Source: Pseudoselenomonas ruminantium
Lineage (GTDB): Bacteria > Bacillota > Negativicutes > Selenomonadales > Selenomonadaceae
DNA: 63,679 nucleotides
Assembly: GCA_902780915.1 (NCBI GenBank)
Contig: CACZHK010000025.1
Location: 1-63,679 of the forward strand
Direction: 5' to 3'
Both the position numbers and the translations under genes were made by a program. This document shows positions 18,288 through 27,615 of the stretch, piece after piece (the stretch's first letter is position 1; each line of letters opens with the position of its first letter). The notes under the pieces were generated by a model. That model worked only from the letters and a program-made list of their open reading frames with translations. It made no database searches and was not told the DNA's origin.

Positions 18288-18707
18288 ATGGCTAATAAAG
18301 TATTTTCCATACTGAGCATGGAGGCTATAGTTGCAAGTCTTTTAGTAGCGTTTCTTACAATTCTTGCGTGCCGTCAATTTATAAAAAGCCGTTTGGAAAA
18401 CGAGTCTGATCCTCTGCCGTTTAAGGATAATGGCTTTGAAAGAGGTATAGCAGTTGGTGTTTTCGGAATAGAAGCGATTTATTTCTTTTTTACCGATCCT
18501 GCACCATATGTGGAAGATGCAGCGGTTCAAGTTGTTTGCGATACTGTGATGTATATCGTTTCATTCTTAGTGCTCTATGGAATTTTCACTTTATTCGGAA
18601 TAAAGAGGGAGAATAGTGCTAGAAGGGCAGCGTTGGCTTTTGTTTGGATGGTTTGGCTCTATATATGCTTGTTTACTCTGTATTTCTATTCTATGTTAGC
18701 GGATTGA
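18288..18707 (+). CDS. Four-helix membrane protein of unknown function
   Basis: A 139-residue protein with four predicted membrane helices: about residues 5-30, 47-63, 80-105 and 115-137. Between helices 1 and 2 is a short charged loop (KSRLENESDPLPFKDNGFE). No catalytic motif and no family are recognised. AGGAGA precedes the ATG. The upstream 50-residue gene is a shortened copy of its N-terminus. The AT-rich island around it codes mostly for membrane or lipoproteins. Confidence 0.65.
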   Translation: MANKVFSILSMEAIVASLLVAFLTILACRQFIKSRLENESDPLPFKDNGFERGIAVGVFGIEAIYFFFTDPAPYVEDAAVQVVCDTVMYIVSFLVLYGIFTLFGIKRENSARRAALAFVWMVWLYICLFTLYFYSMLAD

Positions 18708-18757
18708 CGGGATAATTATCACTAGGTGCATATGTTAATGTACATGGAGGTGGGCTT

Positions 18758-19363
18758 ATGTATAGGATGATGAGATTGGTGGCGGTATGCTTGCTGATTT
18801 TATGTTGCTTAATTTCTGTGGCATGCAAGACACGCTCTAGTGATAACACTGGAAGCTACAAACAGACAACTGCAACTACGGAAGCCCCTGCAGCCACTTC
18901 GCCAAAGCCAGTTGCAGAGCCAGCTAAGGAGCCGGTAGCACCTGTTTCTGCCAAAACAGAACCTGCGGTAAGCCCGCCCAAGTCTGCGACCGTCACGGCA
19001 AATGATATTCAGACCGCAGCTGATAATATGGTGGCGGCAGTGTTGGCTGTTTGCCAGGGAGATGCAGCAGCTGCACGTCCGTATTTGGTGCAGGGAACGT
19101 ATAATGCGGCGGATATCCCAAAATTTTCTTATGGATTTAATACTGCATTGAGCGTTATTACAGGTAAGGCTTATGTTCCGTTTTATGTAGTCACTGATAA
19201 TCCTGTAATTGTTGATGTGGATACGATAACATTTGATTTGTATTTGGAATATGAGGGGCTTGTCGAGGGATACCCTGGTGTGGTGATGAAGCGTAAGGGC
19301 GGGACTTGGAAAATGACGTTTGATTCATTTCTCAGGGCGTTGTCCAATGGCGGTTTGTTGTAA
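18758..19363 (+). CDS. Putative lipoprotein
   Basis: A 201-residue protein with a lipoprotein signal ending in ISVAC (Cys near residue 23). A long Ala/Pro/Thr/Lys-rich spacer (about residues 30-75) precedes a compact C-terminal domain of about 110 residues starting at TANDIQTAADNMV. The layout is that of a membrane-tethered domain on a flexible stalk. No family is recognised. GGAGGTG precedes the ATG. It sits in a run of secreted/lipoprotein genes in the same direction. Confidence 0.65.
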   Translation: MYRMMRLVAVCLLILCCLISVACKTRSSDNTGSYKQTTATTEAPAATSPKPVAEPAKEPVAPVSAKTEPAVSPPKSATVTANDIQTAADNMVAAVLAVCQGDAAAARPYLVQGTYNAADIPKFSYGFNTALSVITGKAYVPFYVVTDNPVIVDVDTITFDLYLEYEGLVEGYPGVVMKRKGGTWKMTFDSFLRALSNGGLL

Positions 19364-19412
19364 AATAAGGAAATATTAATAGAGTACAAGTAAATGGAAG
19401 GGAGGTAAAGAC

Positions 19413-20597
19413 TTGACAAAATTAAGATGTTATAAGATGAGATTTGGATTTGTTTTTACGCTGTATGTGGCATGTGCAATTTTCTTGTCAGGTTGTACGC
19501 CTACCAAAGCATGGCTTAACAGGGATTATCTTGGGGGGACTGTGACTAATCAAAAGGCAGTAGAAAACATCAATGACTGCATCAAGGGTGACAGAAATGC
19601 CAGGAAGCAGGCAGAGAAGTTGCAGTTTTCCTATGGAGGGAACGTTCCCGTTACTGGAGATTCATGGATAAACAATGCAAATATTGAGCTTTCATTTGAA
19701 ACAGAAGGAAATGGAAAAATTAATTCCATTATATTAGCATATTCTAATGCGGACAGCTCATGCGTTGATGCTGCTGTAACCTTAGTTCAAGGAATTGCAG
19801 AGATGATTGACCCATTGGATTATGCATTTAGTGAAAAGAATAAATCAGAGATGCTGAATCACCTGGACTTATACCATGCTGATTTCAGGGTGCACACATT
19901 CAATAATAATAACAATACACGGATAGAAAAGATTGACACAAATCAACTTTTTCTTCCTTTGACGATTGTAAGATTTAGCAAACAGGACAACAAGACACTA
20001 GATGTTTATTGTCAGGAAGTAGCGTATAGGTTCATTGAGAATCCGCAAGCAGTATTGTCATTATTAGGAATGAATGATAATACTTCGAGTAAACAAGGTC
20101 CTACATCAAACTATGCAGCGTCAAATGAGGTATCTGGGGCAAACGAGGAGAAAGTTAACCAGGGACGTAAATCATCAGAGACTTCTGTAACGGGAGTATT
20201 CACGGGGAATGATTTGACATTGGGAGAGTTTTCTATTGGTGATGCACAGGAAAAAGTAAACCATATACTGGGCAAGCCTCAAAAGGTGAGACAGGGGAAT
20301 GAGGGGCGTACTCATTATACCTATAACGATATGGAGGTCGTAATTTCCCAAGGAAAAATCAGTGCTCTCGTATCAAATTCACCGCTTGCAGCTACGCCTA
20401 GGGGCATACATGAAGGATCGTCCTTGCAGGATGTGTTTGATGCGTATGGCAGGGAGTGCCTGGTATCACAATATGATGGAGATACGTTGTACGAATATGA
20501 AATAGTCTCGAATGATGCACATTCATGTTATTTGCGCTTTGCCGTAAAAGATAGCGACCAAAAGGTGGACTACATAAGCATGAGGTTTGCGCAATAG
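19413..20597 (+). CDS. Putative lipoprotein with BamE-like repeats
   Basis: A 394-residue protein with a lipobox (FLSGC, Cys near residue 28). The N-terminal domain (about 30-215) is unrecognised and contains VDAAVTLVQGIAEMIDPLDY. After a Ser/Asn-rich linker the C-terminus has two SmpA/BamE-like motifs: GEFSIGDAQEKVNHILGKP near 275 and GIHEGSSLQDVFDAYGRE near 330. Such domains often help envelope-protein complexes. TTG 19413 is chosen because GGGAGG is well spaced; no ATG is better. It is the last gene of the lipoprotein run, before a strong two-way terminator. Confidence 0.65.
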   Translation: MTKLRCYKMRFGFVFTLYVACAIFLSGCTPTKAWLNRDYLGGTVTNQKAVENINDCIKGDRNARKQAEKLQFSYGGNVPVTGDSWINNANIELSFETEGNGKINSIILAYSNADSSCVDAAVTLVQGIAEMIDPLDYAFSEKNKSEMLNHLDLYHADFRVHTFNNNNNTRIEKIDTNQLFLPLTIVRFSKQDNKTLDVYCQEVAYRFIENPQAVLSLLGMNDNTSSKQGPTSNYAASNEVSGANEEKVNQGRKSSETSVTGVFTGNDLTLGEFSIGDAQEKVNHILGKPQKVRQGNEGRTHYTYNDMEVVISQGKISALVSNSPLAATPRGIHEGSSLQDVFDAYGRECLVSQYDGDTLYEYEIVSNDAHSCYLRFAVKDSDQKVDYISMRFAQ

Positions 20598-20630
20598 AGA
20601 GGATAGCTAGGGTTGTGAGAGAAGTATCCT

Positions 20631-20674
20631 CAACACAAAGTGGCCATGCACGAAAGTGCATGGCCTTTGTGTTG
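20631..20674. terminator. Strong bidirectional terminator
   Basis: CAACACAAA (20631-20639) pairs with TTTGTGTTG (20666-20674), and inside it GGCCATGCAC with GTGCATGGCC closed by a GAAA loop. It serves the lipoprotein run on the plus strand and the PIN pair on the minus strand. Confidence 0.85.
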
Positions 20675-20679
20675 TGAGA

Positions 20680-20877
20680 TTATCCTATCTGCCGGAGCTT
20701 TTCAATAATGTCATCCATAGATGGCTCTGGGGAGTCGTATTTTTCTTTTGTGTAGTCTCCGCTTCCTTGTTCGAACTGCTGAAGGAAGCGCACTGTTCCC
20801 ACAGGACCCAGTGCTTTTTTCAGGGCTAGCATGCCTGCAATTCTGACTTCGGCAGGGTTTTCTATATTAACCTTCAT
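20680..20877 (-). CDS. Putative antitoxin partner of PIN protein
   Basis: A 65-residue protein encoded just downstream of, and overlapping by 11 bases, a PIN-domain gene. It starts MKVNIENPAEVRIAGMLALK, where PAEVRIAGMLALKKALGP suggests a short helical domain, and ends with an acidic tail (SPEPSMDDIIEKLRQIG). The start at 20877 is fixed by GAGGAGG on the minus strand; an ATG upstream at 20895 precedes that site. Its family is not firmly recognised. The antitoxin role is inferred from pairing with the PIN gene; toxin-first order is less common but known. Confidence 0.55.
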   Translation of the reverse strand: MKVNIENPAEVRIAGMLALKKALGPVGTVRFLQQFEQGSGDYTKEKYDSPEPSMDDIIEKLRQIG

Positions 20878-21334
20878 ATTCCAGCACCTCCTCAATATAT
20901 TCCAACGGATTCATCATATATTCCAACGGATTCATCACTCGAACGGCAAACTGTTTTTTTCTGCATAGCTTGATCAATCTATCGTCTACAGTAAGGAAGA
21001 TATCAGCCTGTCCTATTTCTGCAGAAGCAATATGAAAGCTGTCCATGACATGGAGTCCTTCCAGTTGCAGCTGTTTGGCACGCAGTTCAAGGGAATCGCT
21101 ATGAGCTATGCGTTCCGTGACTACTTGGCATAGGTCGGCAACTTTTGCTCTCTTTTCTGGATTCCGGATGGCGGCTATTTCCAAACCAAGCGTGCCGCTG
21201 CCTAAAATGGTGTCGCCATTCAGCAAAGAACGCGTGATGATGGCGAGAACAGCGTCTGATTCAAGGCGAACCCGCTCCTGCGACAATTCATCGAACGGTC
21301 TGTTATAGCAACAGCAATCAAGATAAAGCCTCAT
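20867..21334 (-). CDS. PIN-domain protein
   Basis: A 155-residue PIN-domain protein. The first strand MRLYLDCCCYNRPFD carries the first acidic residue, HVMDSFHIASAE the central Asp, and FLTVDDRLIKL the last acidic pair. This is the COG2405/COG4634-like variant that starts with an Asp-Cys/Asn stretch. It probably acts as an RNA nuclease toxin with the small gene downstream. A curious C-terminal tail repeats MNPLEYM/MNPLEYI because of a perfect 21-base tandem duplication (20895-20936). The gene stands opposite the lipoprotein island and divergent from tRNA-Ala. Confidence 0.7.
   Translation of the reverse strand: MRLYLDCCCYNRPFDELSQERVRLESDAVLAIITRSLLNGDTILGSGTLGLEIAAIRNPEKRAKVADLCQVVTERIAHSDSLELRAKQLQLEGLHVMDSFHIASAEIGQADIFLTVDDRLIKLCRKKQFAVRVMNPLEYMMNPLEYIEEVLEYEG
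20895..20936. repeat. 21-bp perfect tandem duplication in PIN gene
   Basis: The units 20895-20915 and 20916-20936 are identical (each ends in GGATTCATC). The duplication adds seven residues in frame near the C-terminus of the PIN protein. Confidence 0.9.
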
Positions 21335-21463
21335 GTGCTCATCTTCTTTACTAATATTCTAACATATAGAAATTGTATTTTCTACATGATGCTTATGGAA
21401 GTCCCTGTTTCTAACCTTTTAGGAGATTAGTAGACATTTTTTCAAAAAAAGTAAAAATATCTG

Positions 21464-21492
21464 TTGACAACTCCTTTTATATGCCCTATAAT
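21464..21492 (+). promoter_or_regulatory. Consensus sigma70 promoter of tRNA-Ala
   Basis: TTGACA (21464-21469) and TATAAT (21487-21492) are both perfect, with the optimal 17-base spacer. Transcription would start near 21499, about 45 bases before the tRNA. Confidence 0.9.
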
Positions 21493-21543
21493 AACACATG
21501 TTGACAGCGATAAGCGTCAGCAACCGGCAAGGCCGGGTGTTAT

Positions 21544-21619
<76 letters not shown>

Positions 21620-21634
21620 TAATATGAATTTTGA

Positions 21635-21661
21635 ACCACAGCTTGAATGGCTGTGGTTTTT
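21635..21661 (+). terminator. Terminator after tRNA-Ala
   Basis: ACCACAGC (21635-21642) pairs with GCTGTGGT (21650-21657), followed by a run of T. Confidence 0.85.
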
Positions 21662-21680
21662 CTGTTTCAAGGGGTAGGAT

Positions 21681-24116
21681 ATGCAGGTCGCAGAGGTTTT
21701 TGTCAACATACCTGTCAAAAGCATAGCCAAGGCTTTCAGCTACATAGTGCCGGACGAGCTCACAGTGGGAATCGGCTGGCGTGTTTTTGTGCCCTTCGGG
21801 GGGAGGAAGGTGGAAGGCTTTATCCTCTCGGTGAGGACGGAGGAGCAGGCACAGGCAGGGAAGTCCTATCAGCTGAAGGAAATCATCTCAGCGGTGGACG
21901 AGGAGGCCTGGTTCACTCCTGAGATGATCAAGGCGGCCAGGTGGCTCTCGGACTTCTACCTCTGCTCTCTGGCGGAGATCATGCGGCTCTTCATGCCGGG
22001 GAAGTCCGGCTTGAAGATTACCGTGAGCTATGCCGCGGAAGAAAGCATGGGAGAGCATCTGATGCTGGCCATGCCGCTGGCGCGGGGGATTTACCAGTAC
22101 CTCCTGGCAGAGGGGCCAAGAAGCCTGAGAGAGCTCAGGAAGGCTCTGCCGGAGGCAGGGGATGATTTGCCTGCGCTGGTGGAGCGCATGGTCAGCTATC
22201 AGGTGCTGCACAAGGACTATCTGGCAGAGAAGCGGGACAAGGCGCGCTATGAGAAATATGTCCTGCTGAAGGCAGAAGTTACGGAAGAAGTGAGAAATGA
22301 TTTCAAACGCAAGAAGGCGCAGCTGCATTTGTTGGAACTGCTGGCATCAAGCGAGGGAAAAGAACTCTCATACGCTGTCCTCAAAGAAGCCAGGGTTTCT
22401 TCTGCTACCGTCAAAGCTGTGGCGGAGCAAGGATTGGCAGAAGTACGGCAGAGGCGTGTCCTGCGGGACAGCTACGGCGCCGATAATGAAGGCAGGAATA
22501 GTGCCCAAGGGATACAGTTGACCGAAGCTCAGGAAGATGCTTTGGCAGCGCTTGAGCAAGCTGCTGAAGCGAGGAAGTTTCAAGGCTTTCTGCTGAAAGG
22601 CGTCACCGGCAGCGGCAAGACCCAGGTCTATATGGAGCTGGCTAGGAAAGTCCGGGTCATGGGGCGGCAGGTGATCGTGCTGGTGCCGGAGATTTCCCTG
22701 ACGGGACAGGTGGTGGCTTCCTTCAAGGAGTATTTCCCCGAGGATATCATGGTCATGCACAGCCGCCTGTCCCTGACTGAGCGCAATGACGCCATCCTGC
22801 GGGTAAGGAGAGGGGAGGCTGGCATCATCATTGGCGCCCGTTCAGCCCTCTTCACTCCTGCGGCAGATATCGGGCTTATCGTCATGGACGAGGAACAGGA
22901 CATGAGCTACAAGCAGGACGAATCTCCCCGCTATCATGCCCGGGTGGTGGCAGAGCAGCTGGCCAGGATTCATGGGGCAGTATTGCTGCTGGGCAGTGCT
23001 ACGCCTTCACTTGAAACTTATTATCGTGCGAATAATGGAGAGCTGAAGCTTTTGGAGCTGCCGGAGCGCATTGGCAGCCTGCCTATGCCCCTGGTTCACG
23101 CCGTGGATATGCGGCGAGAATTGAAAATGGGGAATCGGCACATCATCTCCCGTGACTTGCAGCGACTTTTGGAGGAGACTCTGGCCCGGGGGGAGCAGTC
23201 CATCATCATGTTGAACCGCCGGGGGTTTTCGACTTTCGTCATGTGCCGTTCCTGCGGTGAGGTCATCAAATGCAAGCTCTGCGGCCTGCCTCTGGTGTAT
23301 CACAAGAATGGCCGGCTTTCCTGCCATCACTGCGATGTGACTGAGCCTGTACCGGATGTCTGCCCCAAGTGTGGCAGCCCTTATATCAAGTACTTCGGTT
23401 CCGGCACTGAGAAGCTGGAGCAGGAACTGCGCACCATCATGCCCCAGGCCAGGGTGATACGCATGGACAGGGACACCACGGGCACGAAGTTTGCCCATCG
23501 GGATATTTTGAGCAGGTTCCGTCGCCATGAATACGATATCCTCCTGGGTACCCAGATGGTGGCCAAGGGTCACGATATCCCCAATGTCACCTCTGTAGGC
23601 ATCATCAGTGCCGACTCCAGCCTCAATATGCCGGATTTCCGGGCGGCAGAGCGCTGCTTCATGCTCATCACCCAGACGGCGGGGCGGGCCGGCCGACACG
23701 GAGGCAGGGGGCGGGTCATTGTGCAGACCTACAATCCCCAGCACTATGCGGTGACGGCGGGGGTGAAGCAGGACTACGAAGAATTCTTCCGGCAGGAACT
23801 GAAACTGCGGAAGGAGCTTTTCTACCCGCCCTACAGCCGTATCGTGAAGCTGCTGTTTCAGGACGAGGACGAGGAAATGGCCAAGGGGAACGGCAGGCGG
23901 CTGGTGAGGGCCTTTGAGGAGTCCTTCAGAGGCAGCAAATCGCATATGATAATAGGGCCGTCACCTGCAGTCATTGCCAAGTTCCGCAACATCTACCGCT
24001 TTGTGGTGCTGATCAAGACCTCCGACCTGCCTGCCGTGCAGGAATTTTTGCGTGAGCAGAAACTGCACCTAAGGACAGAGGTGGCTATAGACATAGACCC
24101 GATAACTATGCTGTGA
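21681..24116 (+). CDS. priA: Primosomal helicase PriA
   Basis: An 811-residue 3'-5' DNA helicase that restarts stalled replication forks. The N-terminal 3'-end-binding domain (from VFVNIPVKSIAKAFSYIVP) is followed by helicase lobe 1 with Walker A GVTGSGKT near residue 307 and Walker B MDEEQ near 403. The zinc-binding insert has four CxxC pairs (about 523-567: CRSC, CKLC, CHHC, CPKC). Lobe 2 includes GTQMVAKGHDIPNVTSVG. Most PriA proteins have DEEH; here the His is Gln. Start ATG 21681, 20 bases after the tRNA terminator. Confidence 0.95.
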   Translation: MQVAEVFVNIPVKSIAKAFSYIVPDELTVGIGWRVFVPFGGRKVEGFILSVRTEEQAQAGKSYQLKEIISAVDEEAWFTPEMIKAARWLSDFYLCSLAEIMRLFMPGKSGLKITVSYAAEESMGEHLMLAMPLARGIYQYLLAEGPRSLRELRKALPEAGDDLPALVERMVSYQVLHKDYLAEKRDKARYEKYVLLKAEVTEEVRNDFKRKKAQLHLLELLASSEGKELSYAVLKEARVSSATVKAVAEQGLAEVRQRRVLRDSYGADNEGRNSAQGIQLTEAQEDALAALEQAAEARKFQGFLLKGVTGSGKTQVYMELARKVRVMGRQVIVLVPEISLTGQVVASFKEYFPEDIMVMHSRLSLTERNDAILRVRRGEAGIIIGARSALFTPAADIGLIVMDEEQDMSYKQDESPRYHARVVAEQLARIHGAVLLLGSATPSLETYYRANNGELKLLELPERIGSLPMPLVHAVDMRRELKMGNRHIISRDLQRLLEETLARGEQSIIMLNRRGFSTFVMCRSCGEVIKCKLCGLPLVYHKNGRLSCHHCDVTEPVPDVCPKCGSPYIKYFGSGTEKLEQELRTIMPQARVIRMDRDTTGTKFAHRDILSRFRRHEYDILLGTQMVAKGHDIPNVTSVGIISADSSLNMPDFRAAERCFMLITQTAGRAGRHGGRGRVIVQTYNPQHYAVTAGVKQDYEEFFRQELKLRKELFYPPYSRIVKLLFQDEDEEMAKGNGRRLVRAFEESFRGSKSHMIIGPSPAVIAKFRNIYRFVVLIKTSDLPAVQEFLREQKLHLRTEVAIDIDPITML

Positions 24117-24225
24117 TAGTGCTAAAATTTTAGTGCCCCTGCTATAGTTTGGTGGCGAAATTTGAACAAATGCGTTATAATTTTTATTTGTAATGTTGAA
24201 TTCTAAATGCTGGATGGTGAATAAG

Positions 24226-24516
24226 ATGAAAGTAACGAAAGAGGACCTGGATAATGTAGCTGTGCTGTCCCGGCTTGCCATTGCCGAGGAGGACACAGAG
24301 CGCTATCTGGGCCAGCTGGACAAGATCCTGACCTATATGGACAACCTCTCCGAGCTGGATACGGAAAATGTCAAGCCCACCACCTATGCCCTGCCCATGC
24401 AGAATGTGTTCCGCAAGGACGAGGTGAAGGAGTCCCTTGACCGCGAGGCAGCCCTGGCCAATGCTCCTCTCAAGGAAGACGGCTATTTCAAGGTGCCCAA
24501 GGTGCTGGAAGGTTAA
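24226..24516 (+). CDS. gatC: Asp/Glu-tRNA amidotransferase subunit C
   Basis: A 96-residue GatC, the small subunit that wraps around GatA and GatB in the GatCAB complex, which amidates mischarged Glu-tRNA(Gln) and Asp-tRNA(Asn). Typical patterns are VAVLSRLAIAEED, LDKILTYMDNLSELDT and a C-terminal Lys/Phe-containing tail (DGYFKVPKVLEG). ATG 24226 gives the usual family N-terminus; ATG 24214 and 24193 in the same frame are alternatives with no better ribosome site. A TATAAT at about 24174 may be the operon's -10. Confidence 0.93.
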   Translation: MKVTKEDLDNVAVLSRLAIAEEDTERYLGQLDKILTYMDNLSELDTENVKPTTYALPMQNVFRKDEVKESLDREAALANAPLKEDGYFKVPKVLEG

Positions 24517-24537
24517 TTTTAGGCAGGAGGATTGAAC

Positions 24538-26007
24538 GTGAGATTATACGAGAAACCGGCTCATGTCCTGCATGAGATGCTGGTGAATAAAGAGATTACG
24601 AGCGTAGAGCTGACGGAAGATGTGCTCGCCCGCATCGACGAGGTGGAGGGGGAAGTCAAGGCTTACCTCACCGTCACCCGGGATGAGGCCCTGGCGCGCG
24701 CCAAGGCTGTGGATGAGAAGATTGCCAGGGGAGAGGAGATTTCTTTCCTGGAGGGCATTCCTGGCGCCATCAAGGACAATATCTGCACCAAAGGGGTGAG
24801 GACCACCTGTGCTTCCAAGATTCTGGAGCACTTCGTGCCTCCATATGATGCCACGGTCATGACCAAGCTCAAGGCTGAGAACCCTGTTATCCTGGGCAAG
24901 CTGAACATGGACGAGTTCGCCATGGGCGGCTCCACGGAGAACTCCGCTTACCATCCCACCTGCAACCCCTGGAATACCGAGTGCGTCCCCGGCGGTTCCT
25001 CCGGTGGCAGCGCAGCTTCCGTGGCTGCAGGCACTTCCATCTGGGCCTTGGGCTCCGATACCGGCGGCTCCATCCGCCAGCCCGCTTCCTTCTGTGGCGT
25101 GGTGGGACTGAAGCCTACCTACGGCCGTGTTTCCCGCTACGGACTGGTGGCTTACGGTTCTTCTCTTGACCAGATTGGCCCCCTGACCCGCGATGTGACG
25201 GACTGCGCCCATATCCTCAACGTGATTTCCGGCCATGATGATATGGACTCCACCTCCAGCGAGGCGGCTGTGCCTGACTTCACCAAGGCTTTGGTGGAGG
25301 ATGTCAAAGGTCTCAAGATCGGCCTGCCCAAGGAGTATTTTGTCAAGGGCATGGATCCCGAGGTGGAGAAAGCCATCCGGGCTGCCATTGAGAAATACAA
25401 GGAAATGGGAGCAGAGATCGTGGATATCTCCCTGCCTCATACGGACTACGCTATTTCTGCCTACTACCTCATTGCTCCCGCCGAGGCTGCTACCAACCTG
25501 CAGCGCTATGACGGCGTAAGCTACGGCGAGCGCGTGGAGGGTGAGGACTTGGTAGCCATGATGACCAACACCCGCACGGAGAAATTCGGCGAGGAAGTGA
25601 AGCGCCGCATTGTCATCGGCAACTACGCCCTGTCTGCAGGCTATTACGATGCTTATTACCTGAAGGCTATGAAGGTGCGCACTCTGGTGGCAGAGGACTA
25701 TGCCAAGGCCTTTGAGCAGGTGGATGTGATCCTGGCTCCTGTGGCGCCTACCACGGCCTTCAAGATTGGCGAGATGGCCGGCGACCCCCTGCAGATGTAC
25801 CTGCAGGATGCCTGCACTGTGCCCCTCAACCTGGCAGGCCTGCCCGGCATTTCCCTGCCCTGCGGCTTTAGCAGCAAGGGCATGCCCATCGGCATGCAGA
25901 TCATCGGCAAGGCTTTGGATGAGGAAACCATTATCCGCGCGGCTTACACCTATGAGCAGAGTCAGGACTATCACACGAAGATGGCGAAGCTGGGAGGTAA
26001 CAACTGA
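24538..26007 (+). CDS. gatA: Asp/Glu-tRNA amidotransferase subunit A
   Basis: A 489-residue amidase that releases ammonia from glutamine for GatB. The Ser-cisSer-Lys triad is visible: Lys in PGAIKDNI (about 78), Ser in [13 protein letters not shown] (about 153), and the nucleophile in [11 protein letters not shown] (about 177). GTG 24538 follows AGGAGG at seven bases; a TTG six bases earlier is too close. The gene overlaps gatB by one base, the normal gatCAB operon. Confidence 0.97.
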   Translation: MRLYEKPAHVLHEMLVNKEITSVELTEDVLARIDEVEGEVKAYLTVTRDEALARAKAVDEKIARGEEISFLEGIPGAIKDNICTKGVRTTCASKILEHFVPPYDATVMTKLKAENPVILGKLNMDEFAMGGSTENSAYHPTCNPWNTECVPGGSSGGSAASVAAGTSIWALGSDTGGSIRQPASFCGVVGLKPTYGRVSRYGLVAYGSSLDQIGPLTRDVTDCAHILNVISGHDDMDSTSSEAAVPDFTKALVEDVKGLKIGLPKEYFVKGMDPEVEKAIRAAIEKYKEMGAEIVDISLPHTDYAISAYYLIAPAEAATNLQRYDGVSYGERVEGEDLVAMMTNTRTEKFGEEVKRRIVIGNYALSAGYYDAYYLKAMKVRTLVAEDYAKAFEQVDVILAPVAPTTAFKIGEMAGDPLQMYLQDACTVPLNLAGLPGISLPCGFSSKGMPIGMQIIGKALDEETIIRAAYTYEQSQDYHTKMAKLGGNN

Positions 26008-27449
26008 TGAAGTATGAAGCCGTAATCGGCCTGGAAATACATTGCGAACTGAAGACCAAGACCAAGATTTTCTGTGGCTGCGCCACCAGTTTTGGCGCAG
26101 ACCAGAACACCCATGTGTGTCCTGTGTGCCTTGGCATGCCCGGCGTGCTGCCCACGGTGAACCAGCGGGTGGTGGAGTTTGGCATCAAGGCGGGTCTTGC
26201 CACCAACTGCGAAATCAACAAGTACAGCAAGTTTGACCGCAAGAACTACTACTATCCCGACCTGCCCAAGAACTGGCAGACCTCCCAGTACGACCTGCCC
26301 ATTGCCGAGCATGGCTGGGTGGATATTGATGTGGAGGGGGAGAAGAAGCGCATCCGCCTGACCCGCATCCACATGGAGGAAGACGCAGGCAAGCTGGTGC
26401 ATTCCGGCACCAACATCAAGGATTCCGCTTCTTCCAATGTGGACTACAACCGCACTGGCGTGCCCCTGCTGGAAATCGTCTCCGAGCCTGACATGAGCTC
26501 CGCCGAGGAAGCCCGCGCCTACATGGAAAAGATCAAGGCCATCATGGAATACATTGATGTGTCCAACTGCCGCATGGAGGAAGGCAACCTCCGCGCTGAC
26601 ATCAATGTGTCCCTGCGCCCCGTGGGCTCCAAGGAGCTGGGCACCCGCACGGAGATGAAGAACATCAACTCCTTCAAGAACCTTGAGGACGCCATCAACT
26701 ACGAGATTGAGCGCCAGACCGAGGTGCTGGAGGACGGGGGACATATCGTGCAGGAGACCCGCACCTTTGACCCTGTGCAGGGCATTACCCTTTCCATGCG
26801 CAGCAAGGAAAACGCCCACGACTACCGCTATATGCCGGAGCCGGATCTGCCGCCTATCGTCACCAGCCAGGAGACCATTGACAAATACCGCAGCGAGCTG
26901 CCGGAGCTGCCGGATGCCCGCCGCGCCCGTCTGGAAAAGGATTTCGGCCTTTCTGACTACGATGCAGGCATCATCACCAGCAGCCGCGCCATGGCCGAGT
27001 ATTTCGATGCCGTGGTGGCCACCGGTGCCGATGCCAAGCTGGCTGCCAACTGGATGATGGGCGACCTGCTGAAGAACCTCAATGATGAGGGACTGGACAT
27101 CAGCAAGTCTCCTGTGGAGGCGCAGCGCCTGGGCGAGATGATCCAGCTCATCATGAAGGATACCATTTCCGGCAAGATTGCCAAGAAGGTCTTCAAGGAA
27201 ATGTGGACCAATACCGACAGCCCCGAAAAGATTGTCAAGGATAAGGGCCTGGTGCAGATCACCGACACCAAGGCCATCGAGGGCATTGTGGACGAGGTCA
27301 TTGCCAAAAATCAGAAGGCAGTGGACGACTACAAGGGCGGCAACAAAAAGGCCATCGGCGCCCTGGTGGGCCAGGTCATGAAAGCCTCCAAAGGCAAGGC
27401 CAATCCCCAGATGGTAAACCAGCTGCTGGCCCAGAAACTGGACGGCTGA
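26007..27449 (+). CDS. gatB: Asp/Glu-tRNA amidotransferase subunit B
   Basis: A 480-residue GatB that phosphorylates and amidates the mischarged aminoacyl-tRNA. It begins [18 protein letters not shown] and has the Zn-binding Cys pairs (FCGCA, CPVCLG), the kinase core with [19 protein letters not shown], and the YqeY-like tail with [17 protein letters not shown]. The full family length is present. Start ATG 26007 overlaps the gatA stop. It is followed by a long palindromic repeat element. Confidence 0.97.
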   Translation: MKYEAVIGLEIHCELKTKTKIFCGCATSFGADQNTHVCPVCLGMPGVLPTVNQRVVEFGIKAGLATNCEINKYSKFDRKNYYYPDLPKNWQTSQYDLPIAEHGWVDIDVEGEKKRIRLTRIHMEEDAGKLVHSGTNIKDSASSNVDYNRTGVPLLEIVSEPDMSSAEEARAYMEKIKAIMEYIDVSNCRMEEGNLRADINVSLRPVGSKELGTRTEMKNINSFKNLEDAINYEIERQTEVLEDGGHIVQETRTFDPVQGITLSMRSKENAHDYRYMPEPDLPPIVTSQETIDKYRSELPELPDARRARLEKDFGLSDYDAGIITSSRAMAEYFDAVVATGADAKLAANWMMGDLLKNLNDEGLDISKSPVEAQRLGEMIQLIMKDTISGKIAKKVFKEMWTNTDSPEKIVKDKGLVQITDTKAIEGIVDEVIAKNQKAVDDYKGGNKKAIGALVGQVMKASKGKANPQMVNQLLAQKLDG

Positions 27450-27457
27450 GACAAGAT

Positions 27458-27597
27458 AAAGCCTTCCCCTCTGGGGAAGGTGCCCCGAAGGGGCGGATGA
27501 GGTGCGACTTTTTGAGTCAGGCTGAAGTATTTAGTTCATTTCCACCTCATCCGTCAGCCTTCGGCTGCCACCTTCCCCTCAAGGGGAAGGCTTTTTT
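27458..27597. repeat. About 140-bp palindromic intergenic element (MITE/REP-like)
   Basis: A left arm (27458-27504) starts AAAGCCTTCCCC and ends GGATGAGGTG. A right arm (27542-27597) starts CACCTCATCC and ends GGGGAAGGCTTTT. The arms are largely complementary, and each arm also folds internally (for example CCTTCCCC/GGGGAAGG). A 37-base AT-rich core lies between. There is no reading frame. The T-rich end on the plus strand could terminate gatB transcription. It looks like a non-coding dispersed repeat. Confidence 0.8.
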
Positions 27598-27615
27598 CGA
27601 ACAGAAAGGATTATC

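Noticed and set aside
20442..20597. Toxin-antitoxin gene overlapping the lipoprotein end
   Set aside because: The minus-strand frame here (20398-20661) runs across a terminator hairpin and lacks a ribosome site.
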